A stretch of 6,913 nucleotides of DNA from Candidatus Cloacimonadota bacterium (GTDB taxonomy: Bacteria; Cloacimonadota; Cloacimonadia; Cloacimonadales; TCS61), in contig JAFGMF010000271.1 of the NCBI GenBank assembly GCA_016927675.1, positions 1 to 6,913 on the forward strand, written 5' to 3'. Shown piece after piece: positions 1 through 5,606 of this stretch. The notes under the pieces are model-generated. The model worked only from the letters and a program-made list of their open reading frames with translations, had not been told where the DNA came from and made no database searches. Both the position numbers and the translations under genes were made by a program. The stretch's first letter is position 1. The number at the start of each line of letters is the position of its first letter.

Positions 1-875
1 AGGTCTTCAGTCAATTCCATCATTCCATGATAATCTGTGTAAGCTTCGTATAATTCCACCATGGAAAATTCCGGATTATGGGTTCTGTCCATACCTTCAT
101 TCCGGAAGTTTTTCCCGATTTCATAAACCCGTTCCATCCCGCCGATGATCAGTCTTTTCAGATAGAGTTCAAGAGCTATTCGCAGGTAAAGATCAATATC
201 GAGAGTATTATGATGGGTGACAAAAGGTCTGGCGTTAGCTCCTCCGTAAAGAGGCTGCAGGGTAGGAGTTTCCACTTCGATATATCCTCTTTGATTGAGA
301 AAGGTTCTGATCCCTGAGAGAATTTTTGCTCTGATCTGAAAAATTTCCTTAACCCCCGGATTCAATAACAGGTCTAGATATCTTTTCCGGTATCTGAGTT
401 CGATATCGGCGAATTCATCGTATCTTTTCTGCTCGCCTTCGACGGTTTTCTGTTTTACGACCGGGAGAGGTTTAAGGCTTTTACCAAGCAATTTTATCCT
501 GTCAGCCTTTACAGAATATTCTCCCATTTTGGTAATAAAGCAGGTACCTTCAACCTCGAGAAAATCTCCCAGATCGAGTAATTTAAAAACTTCGTAATCA
601 TTGTCTCCGACATTGTCCTTGCGAACAAAAATCTGAATTCTTCCGTGTTCATCACTGATATTTCCGAATCCGACCTTGCCCTGTCGGCGCAGAGCATCAA
701 TTCTTCCGGTAATTGTGACATGTTGTTCATTATTGACATATTCTTCCTGATGATCAAGAAGTGTTTTGATCGGATGGGTTCGACTGCTTCGGGGTGGATA
801 GGGATCTATCCCCAGATCGATCAATTTCTGTAATTTCTCTTTTCTTACGGCTGCAAGCTGATTGAGATCTTCCAT
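1..875 (-). CDS. lysS: Lysyl-tRNA synthetase, class II (C-terminal part outside window)
   Basis: This enzyme charges tRNA-Lys with lysine using ATP in the cytoplasm. The visible 291 residues cover the N-terminal OB-fold anticodon-binding domain (about residues 52-135, including GRIDALRRQGKVGFGNISD), the RYRKRYLDLL signature (161-170) that opens the catalytic domain, the GGANARPF segment (211-218), LDIDLYLRIALELYLKRLI (225-243), and class II motif 2 with the ATP-contacting stretch YEIGKNFRNEG (251-261). Motif 3 and the rest of the roughly 500-residue protein lie beyond the left edge. The ATG at 875 is supported by AAGGAG at 888-883 with a 7-nt spacer and by the usual short N-terminus. The gene is last in the visible minus-strand unit, 16 bp after the upstream EEP gene, with no terminator or obvious promoter between them. 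Identification is secure. The frame was read directly and no internal stop was found. Confidence 0.96.
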   Translation of the reverse strand, partial: MEDLNQLAAVRKEKLQKLIDLGIDPYPPRSSRTHPIKTLLDHQEEYVNNEQHVTITGRIDALRRQGKVGFGNISDEHGRIQIFVRKDNVGDNDYEVFKLLDLGDFLEVEGTCFITKMGEYSVKADRIKLLGKSLKPLPVVKQKTVEGEQKRYDEFADIELRYRKRYLDLLLNPGVKEIFQIRAKILSGIRTFLNQRGYIEVETPTLQPLYGGANARPFVTHHNTLDIDLYLRIALELYLKRLIIGGMERVYEIGKNFRNEGMDRTHNPEFSMVELYEAYTDYHGMMELTED

Positions 876-891
876 TAATATACTCCTTGAA

Positions 892-1827
892 TTACCTTTT
901 TTCAATAATAACCGGGTGGAATTTCAATTTAAGCGCGACGGGTCTGTGATCGGTGATGTATTTATATCTAGCATCTTCACCACCCTGCATATATTTATCT
1001 ACGGTAATGGTCTTAATGTCTGATGATTTGCTGTCAAACTCATCAAACAATTCGTTTGAGATCAGGATATGATCGATATGTCCCCTGTATTTCCAGTAGG
1101 GATAAGACCAGTCTGCGGTTGTGTCGGCGGCAATAAAATAATCGGCAAATCTGTAATTCTGTGAATCATCCAGAAACAGCTGAAACACGTTTTCCTGCTT
1201 TGGATCGGTAAGATGGTCATTCAAATCTCCCAGAAGGATCAAGTTATCGTGGTGGAAGTTATCCTCGAAGTAGAGTTTTAATTTTTCGATTGCCAGTCTT
1301 CTGCGAATTTCATTTTCTTCACCGCTCATTGCTTTGAGATGATTATTCACGGCAACGATTGGAATTTCCTGATATCTGAACTTGATTACCAGAGGTGATC
1401 TGGGAAAGATATAATTATCTTCATTGTCATTGAAGATTTCGTATACCTGTTCAACTTTAACTGTTTCCGCTTTATAAATAAAGGCAAGATCCTGGTCCCA
1501 TTCGTCAGAATTAGCTTTGAAACCACTCCAGTCGATGCTGCCGTTAGTTTCATTCAACAGATTAACCAGGGCAAAAAAAGCAGAATCGCTTTTAATTTCC
1601 TGCAGGGCCACCAGGTCGGGATCAATACCTGATATTATCCCTGCTGCATAGGTTACGGTTTGTTCTGATTTAGGAAAATTCTGGATGTTCCAGGTAACGA
1701 TCTCAAAGGTATCATCGGAACCAAAATTCAATTTATCATAGTCAATCTCTGGGAGTTGAAATTCTTCACTGCCGGCAAAGATTACCTGAGCCAGGATAAG
1801 CAACAGACAAAGGAATATTTTACGCAT
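892..1827 (-). CDS. Secreted endonuclease/exonuclease/phosphatase (EEP) family protein, tandem paralogue 2
   Basis: This 311-residue protein has a Sec-type signal peptide: MRK, then a hydrophobic stretch to about residue 18, with likely cleavage near IFAGS. There is no lipobox cysteine, so it should be soluble in the periplasm or outside the cell. Residues 41-303 form one EEP (DNase I-like) domain. All expected metal and catalytic motifs are visible: TWN (45-47), ALQE with E77, NNH (H163), GDLND (D201, N203), IDH (D252, H253) and TDH (D293, H294). The family cleaves phosphodiester or phosphomonoester bonds with Mg2+. A secreted nuclease is the likeliest role, but a phospholipase-like or other phosphoesterase role cannot be excluded. 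The start at 1827 lies 13 bp after the stop of the neighbouring lipoprotein gene, with AGGA directly following that stop, 9 nt before the ATG. It matches that neighbour over the whole EEP domain but lacks its FN3 domain, and it has a short extra C-terminal tail (HPVIIEKR). Confidence 0.88.
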   Translation of the reverse strand: MRKIFLCLLLILAQVIFAGSEEFQLPEIDYDKLNFGSDDTFEIVTWNIQNFPKSEQTVTYAAGIISGIDPDLVALQEIKSDSAFFALVNLLNETNGSIDWSGFKANSDEWDQDLAFIYKAETVKVEQVYEIFNDNEDNYIFPRSPLVIKFRYQEIPIVAVNNHLKAMSGEENEIRRRLAIEKLKLYFEDNFHHDNLILLGDLNDHLTDPKQENVFQLFLDDSQNYRFADYFIAADTTADWSYPYWKYRGHIDHILISNELFDEFDSKSSDIKTITVDKYMQGGEDARYKYITDHRPVALKLKFHPVIIEKR

Positions 1828-1840
1828 CTGATAATTTCCT

Positions 1841-2998
1841 TCAAAAATAAAGTTTCAGAGCTACCGGACGGTGATCAGAAACATTTTCATCATATTCATC
1901 CCAGCCATCATCAAGGTATGAATCGAGCAATATTGTCTGAACAACGCTGTTGGGCGAATTGAATTCTGCAAAAAGTTCATTACTGATGAGGATATGATCA
2001 AGATGGCTTGGCCAGGATGGATAAGACCAGTTACTCGGGGGACCGTTGGCAATATCCATATCGGTGAACAGGTAATTCTCTTGATCATCGATAAATATCC
2101 AGAAGACATTTGAGTTTTCCGGCTCGTTAATTTCATCGTTCAAATCTCCCAGAACAATAACCTGATCATCGGGATGATAATTTTCTATATATTGATGAAG
2201 TTTAATAGACGCCTGAAGTCTTCTGTCTTCATCTTCCGAACCGCTTTCCTGGGCTTTATAATGGTTGTTAATGGCTATCAGTAATTCCCCTGAGAAATTA
2301 AATTCGATCACAAGTGGTGATCTGGGGAAAGCATAAGAATCGCCGGTATAGATCTCATAAATATCGTTTACAGAAATTGATCCGCTTTTATAAAGATATG
2401 CCAGATTGATATTGGCATAGGCACCTGTTGCCCTGTACCCATCCCAATCGTCCAGATCTTCATTCAACTGGTTAAAATAGTAACTGCTCTCAATTTCCTG
2501 AAGGGCAATCAGATCAACGTCAAGAGCTTTGATGATATCGGTAACATAGGCTAAGGTAATCTCATTATTTTTGGGAAAATGTTCCAGATTCCAGGTCATT
2601 ATTTCAAAACTGCTTATTGTTCCGAAAGTAAGATCATTGAAGGTCGGATGGGTAAATATACTGGCAACGTTGCTCCATTCGGATTGATCATCATCATCAA
2701 GAGCTGCAACGCGGTAATAGTACAAAGATAATTCGTCCACTTCAGAATCCAGGTAATCCATCACATTGGGTTGAGTGATAAAAATATCGACAAACTGGCC
2801 GTCATCAAGCTTTCTCTGGATCAAAAACCCGGTTTCGGAAGCACTGTTGTCAGTCCAGGACAATTGAACTTCAGTCTGATCCTGCAACGTTAGAGAAAGA
2901 TCTGCAGGAGCTGCCAGGTTTTCCGGATCAGTATTATTCGTCCCGCAACCTGCAAGCATGATCAGGCCGGATAATATCAGCAATATTTTTACGCTCAC
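1841..2998 (-). CDS. Lipoprotein with FN3 domain and EEP (DNase I-like) domain, tandem paralogue 1
   Basis: The 385-residue product begins with a lipoprotein signal peptide whose lipobox is LAGC (residues 15-18), so the mature protein should be lipid-anchored at C18. A low-complexity linker is followed by a fibronectin type III-like domain (about 30-116, with VQLSWTDNS, FLIQRK, YYYRVAAL and WSNV as hallmarks). The EEP domain (131-385) has TWN (135-137), ALQE with E168, NNH (H246), GDLND (D285, N287), LDH (D334, H335) and SDH (D375, H376), so it appears catalytically complete. The predicted activity is metal-dependent phosphodiester cleavage at the cell envelope; the FN3 domain may act as a spacer or binding module. 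The start is GTG at 2998, overlapping the gmhB-like TGA stop (GTGA) and preceded by GGAGG 4 nt upstream. This start gives a complete signal peptide. The substrate is unknown: nucleic acid is likely, and lipid or sugar phosphates are possible. Confidence 0.88.
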   Translation of the reverse strand: MSVKILLILSGLIMLAGCGTNNTDPENLAAPADLSLTLQDQTEVQLSWTDNSASETGFLIQRKLDDGQFVDIFITQPNVMDYLDSEVDELSLYYYRVAALDDDDQSEWSNVASIFTHPTFNDLTFGTISSFEIMTWNLEHFPKNNEITLAYVTDIIKALDVDLIALQEIESSYYFNQLNEDLDDWDGYRATGAYANINLAYLYKSGSISVNDIYEIYTGDSYAFPRSPLVIEFNFSGELLIAINNHYKAQESGSEDEDRRLQASIKLHQYIENYHPDDQVIVLGDLNDEINEPENSNVFWIFIDDQENYLFTDMDIANGPPSNWSYPSWPSHLDHILISNELFAEFNSPNSVVQTILLDSYLDDGWDEYDENVSDHRPVALKLYF

Positions 2999-3576
2999 AG
3001 TGCCTCCAGTTGACAGAGCAGTTTTACCGCCGTCAGCAGATCCGGTGCTATGTAATCGGGTTTAATACTCCAATTAATGCGATTTTCCATAAACTCCCTC
3101 TTGCCGTCCCCAGTTAAAACAAGGATGGTATGAAGTCCAGCTTTTTTCCCAAACTGGATATCGGTATATTTATCACCTATCATGTATGAATGAGCCGGAT
3201 CGAATTTGTGATCTTGTTTTGCTTTCTCGAACATCCCCAATCCAGGTTTGCGATCTTCATGGGCAAATGCGTATTTCTTTATTGATCCATCCTGATGATA
3301 GGGAGAATAATAAACAGCATCTATTTTTGCATGATCCCGGGCAAGTTGAGTAATCATTTTCTCGTGAATTGATTCCAGGTCTTCCTTTGTGTAATAGTCA
3401 CGGGCAATCCCGGACTGATTGGTAACGATGAATACCAGAAAGCCATTCCGGTTAAGCATAGAAACAGCTTCACTGCTAAATGGATAAAGCTCAAAATCAT
3501 CCGGTTTTGTGATATATCCATTAATATCAACATTTACCGTACCGTCCCGATCAAGAAAAACAGCCTTTCCAGTCAT
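2995..3576 (-). CDS. gmhB: HAD-family phosphatase, GmhB-like (D-glycero-D-manno-heptose 1,7-bisphosphate 7-phosphatase)
   Basis: This is a 193-residue cytoplasmic HAD phosphatase of subfamily IIIA, the usual length for GmhB. Visible HAD motifs are FLDRDGTVN (7-15; nucleophile D9 and acid/base D11), VTNQSG (51-56), the RKP lysine (K110), and GDKYTD (134-139; D135, D139). In GmhB the enzyme removes the 7-phosphate of heptose bisphosphate on the route to ADP-heptose for lipopolysaccharide core. The segment that normally holds the zinc loop (91-108, SPYH...AHEDRKP) is present, but the four zinc ligands (C-x-H and C-x-C in the E. coli enzyme) are replaced by S91, Y93, H106 and D108. It could therefore be a zinc-free GmhB variant, or a related HAD acting on another sugar phosphate. 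The ATG at 3576 has AAAGGA 8 nt upstream. It is the first gene of the minus-strand unit and its stop overlaps the next start by 4 bp. Confidence 0.85.
   Translation of the reverse strand: MTGKAVFLDRDGTVNVDINGYITKPDDFELYPFSSEAVSMLNRNGFLVFIVTNQSGIARDYYTKEDLESIHEKMITQLARDHAKIDAVYYSPYHQDGSIKKYAFAHEDRKPGLGMFEKAKQDHKFDPAHSYMIGDKYTDIQFGKKAGLHTILVLTGDGKREFMENRINWSIKPDYIAPDLLTAVKLLCQLEAL
3003..3007 (-). promoter_or_regulatory. Ribosome binding site for the GTG-started EEP lipoprotein gene
   Basis: GGAGG (minus strand) lies 4 nt before GTG at 2998, inside the last codons of the gmhB-like gene. With the GTGA stop/start overlap, it decides the GTG start and suggests translational coupling. Confidence 0.75.
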
Positions 3577-3604
3577 AAATCCGATCCTTTATCATAATCT
3601 TTTT

Positions 3605-3636
3605 ATCCTAGCTATGTAATTGGCAATATTTGTCAA
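3605..3636 (-). promoter_or_regulatory. Possible promoter of the gmhB-EEP-EEP-lysS unit
   Basis: A perfect TTGACA lies at 3636-3631 on the minus strand, upstream of the first gene of the unit. The best -10-like hexamer I can see is TAGGAT (3610-3605), which is 20 bp away and longer than the usual 17 bp, so the -10 assignment is weak. The position, about 30 bp before the ATG at 3576, is plausible for a short leader. This is inference from a sigma70-type consensus, which may not hold in this lineage. Confidence 0.3.
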
Positions 3637-3658
3637 CTTAGAATTGTTTATTGTCATG

Positions 3659-3682
3659 ATCTTATTGTATTTGAGATAAGAT
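3659..3682. repeat. Inverted repeat between divergent promoters (possible operator)
   Basis: ATCTTAT (3659-3665) and ATAAGAT (3676-3682) are exact 7-bp inverted arms separated by 10 bp. They sit between the minus-facing TTGACA (3631-3636) and the plus-facing TTGACA (3706-3711). The arrangement would suit a dimeric regulator acting on both genes, but the arms are short and AT-rich, so chance is a real alternative. Confidence 0.25.
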
Positions 3683-3705
3683 TTTAATCTTCCTAACCTT
3701 TTTTA

Positions 3706-3736
3706 TTGACAATATATACTACAATCAGAATATCTT
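3706..3736 (+). promoter_or_regulatory. Possible promoter of the choice-of-anchor L surface protein gene
   Basis: A perfect TTGACA at 3706-3711 faces the plus-strand gene. About 17-19 bp downstream is GAATATCTT (3728-3736), which offers only weak -10 hexamers (AATATC or TATCTT). TATACT at 3715-3720 looks better as a hexamer but is far too close to pair with this -35. The region to the start codon at 3775 is AT-rich and contains no gene. Confidence 0.35.
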
Positions 3737-3764
3737 CATGTTTGTACTAATATATAAAATTCTC

Positions 3765-3770
3765 AGGAGG
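3765..3770 (+). promoter_or_regulatory. Strong ribosome binding site deciding the GTG start at 3775
   Basis: AGGAGG lies 4 nt upstream of GTG at 3775. No ATG nearby would preserve the signal peptide (NKFLVFFLILLISLSLWA), so the near-perfect Shine-Dalgarno sequence and the signal peptide together fix the start. Confidence 0.8.
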
Positions 3771-3774
3771 AGAA

Positions 3775-5544
3775 GTGAATAAATTCTTGGTATTTTTTCT
3801 GATATTACTTATTTCACTATCTTTATGGGCGGAAACAGGAGAACAGGGCAGGCTAAGAACTCCGTTTAATGCAAAAAAGGATCAAATTGATCGTAACAGG
3901 GGATTAACAGTCACCCCGGTAAGCAGTTCTTCTATCGACCAGTTGATAAACACTCTTCTTGGAGATGATATCTCTGCATTTAATGTGATGTATACCGGCA
4001 CTAATAATGCATCGGGGCTTTTCGAGGGTGGTATTTCCGCTGGTCTTGATTTTGAAGACGGGATAATTCTCAGCTGTGGTTCAGCAGCCAATGCAATTGG
4101 GCCTAATACATCTTCAGCAGCATCAACAGATAATTCTTTACCCGGTGATCCTGATCTTACCAGCCTTATCCCCGGATATCAGACTTATGATGCCACTGTT
4201 CTGGAGTTTGATTTCATCCCGGATTTCAATTCGATCACTTTTACCTATATATTTGCTTCTGAAGAGTATCCCGAATGGGTTGGAAGTTCTTTTAATGATG
4301 TGTTTGGATTTTTCCTCGATGGAGTAAATATAGCAATCATTCCAGGCACAAACATTCCCGTAGCCATCAACAATGTTAACGAGAATTCATACTCAGAATA
4401 TTATGTAAACAACCATGCTTTATATGGAACTTATGATATCGAATGTGACGGTTTTACCGTAGAGTTACAGGTAAATGCCCTGGTTACACCCGGTCAGGTA
4501 CATCACATTCGTTTAGGAATCGCTGATGCGGGTGATCACGTTCTTGATTCCTGGGTTTTCCTCAAGGCAGAAAGTTTCATCAGTGCCCCTGCTCAGAATC
4601 CCTTTGTAGTTGATATTGAAGGTGGAGTTTTTCATGAAACAGATGAAGATATCCCCATTGATATTGCAGTAACAGCAACCGGTCTGGACAATGCCAATTT
4701 TCTCTGGATACTGAGTAATCCGATCTTTGGCACTGCTGAGTTTTTTCATGGCAGATTAACGATAGAATCGAGAATTATCAGATACACACCCAATCAGGAC
4801 TATAATGGTTATGATACTTTTGCTTTAGGGGTATTTGACGGTTATGGAGGCAGCATCTATATCCCGATAACTGTACTGGTTGTTCATTTAAATGATCCTC
4901 CGGTAAATACCATACCACCGGAAATCAGCGGTGATTTCATGGTTGGCAACGAAGTATACCTGTACCCGGGCGAATGGAATGACGATGCTGACAATCAGCA
5001 TGTTCAACCCGGCCTTGAAAGTACCATTGAATTATTTTATCAATGGCAGAGATCGGCAAATAGAGATAATGACTGGGATGATATTCCTCTGGCAACCGGA
5101 CTATCTTATCTTTTACAGGAAGCTGATGCAGAACACTATCTCCGCTGTATGGTTACTGCGGTTGATGACGGGACTGGTATGGGAGATGATAATACCAGTA
5201 TAATGCCATCCAATGAGGAATATTGTGAACCACTTGTTGAGAGCAATGATGATTTGATAGCCCGTCCTGCAACAGGGATAATATCTGTTTCACCCAATCC
5301 TTTCAACCCCAGCACAGAGATTTCTTTTGAGATTGCTGAATCTGGAATGATCAGCCTGTATGTTTATGATTTGAAAGGAAGAAAGATTAACACTCTGATA
5401 GCAGAAGAACTGGCTGCCGGATATCATAGCTGCATCTGGACAGGTAATGATTATAAGGGATCTTCCTGCAACAGTGGAATTTATTTTGCCGTATTAGAAT
5501 GGAAGGGAAACAGACAGATCACTAAATTGATGTTAATAAAATAA
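3775..5544 (+). CDS. Secreted choice-of-anchor L domain protein with cadherin-like and Ig-like domains and T9SS type A sorting tail
   Basis: This is a 589-residue extracellular protein with a modular layout. Residues 1-19 are a signal peptide (cleavage near LWA-ET). Residues 58-268 match the choice-of-anchor L type, with the hallmark TYIFASEEYPEWVGSSFNDV at 157-176 and FGFFLDG after it, and the closing HHIRLGIADAGDHVLDSWVFL (243-263). About 286-374 looks like a cadherin-like or Big-type beta domain (ITV..VHLNDPPV ending). About 375-486 is Ig-like, with W424 and C458 as the probable core pair. Residues 503-589 form a FlgD-like T9SS type A sorting domain (SPNPFNPSTEISF start, NSGIYFAVLEW, final KLMLIK). 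Such tails direct outer-membrane export and surface attachment in FCB bacteria. The role is probably adhesion or surface structure; no catalytic motif is visible. It is transcribed alone, divergent from the gmhB-like unit, with its own terminator downstream. Confidence 0.9.
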   Translation: MNKFLVFFLILLISLSLWAETGEQGRLRTPFNAKKDQIDRNRGLTVTPVSSSSIDQLINTLLGDDISAFNVMYTGTNNASGLFEGGISAGLDFEDGIILSCGSAANAIGPNTSSAASTDNSLPGDPDLTSLIPGYQTYDATVLEFDFIPDFNSITFTYIFASEEYPEWVGSSFNDVFGFFLDGVNIAIIPGTNIPVAINNVNENSYSEYYVNNHALYGTYDIECDGFTVELQVNALVTPGQVHHIRLGIADAGDHVLDSWVFLKAESFISAPAQNPFVVDIEGGVFHETDEDIPIDIAVTATGLDNANFLWILSNPIFGTAEFFHGRLTIESRIIRYTPNQDYNGYDTFALGVFDGYGGSIYIPITVLVVHLNDPPVNTIPPEISGDFMVGNEVYLYPGEWNDDADNQHVQPGLESTIELFYQWQRSANRDNDWDDIPLATGLSYLLQEADAEHYLRCMVTAVDDGTGMGDDNTSIMPSNEEYCEPLVESNDDLIARPATGIISVSPNPFNPSTEISFEIAESGMISLYVYDLKGRKINTLIAEELAAGYHSCIWTGNDYKGSSCNSGIYFAVLEWKGNRQITKLMLIK

Positions 5545-5579
5545 AGTATTACTGATTATTGTTATGATCTTCAACTCCT

Positions 5580-5606
5580 GGTGAAACACAAGTTTCACCC
5601 TTTTTT
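5580..5606 (+). terminator. Rho-independent terminator of the surface protein gene
   Basis: GGTGAAAC (5580-5587), loop ACAA (5588-5591), GTTTCACC (5592-5599), one C and then six T (5601-5606). The 8-bp perfect stem and T run lie 35 bp past the stop at 5544. The T run overlaps the last bases of the convergent peptidase gene. On the minus strand the hairpin is followed by AGGAGTTG rather than T residues, so it should act only on plus-strand transcripts. Confidence 0.88.

Larger units (their letters stand above)
1..3576 (-). other. Probable four-gene operon: gmhB-like, EEP lipoprotein, EEP secreted protein, lysS
   Basis: All four genes lie on the minus strand with junctions of -4, 13 and 16 bp, each with its own Shine-Dalgarno sequence embedded in or next to the preceding stop. 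I see no intrinsic terminator between them. Co-transcription from the 3577-3774 intergenic region is the simplest reading; a further promoter inside the unit for lysS cannot be ruled out. Confidence 0.75.

Noticed and set aside
509..757. Open frame on the minus strand inside lysS
   Set aside because: It overlaps the lysS frame, which encodes clear synthetase motifs here. The alternative product has no recognisable features and no separate start signals.
892..2998. The two EEP genes as halves of one broken gene
   Set aside because: Each has its own export signal, its own ribosome binding site and a complete set of EEP catalytic motifs, so they are separate intact paralogues.
3679..3704. AGATT-TT-AATCT followed by a T run as an intrinsic terminator
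   Set aside because: The arms are only 5 bp, AT-rich, with a 2-nt loop and a gap of several bases before the T run. No plus-strand gene ends upstream to need it.
3715..3720. TATACT as the -10 element paired with TTGACA at 3706
   Set aside because: The spacing is only 3 bp, which cannot fit a sigma70-type promoter, and no good -35 lies 17 bp before it.
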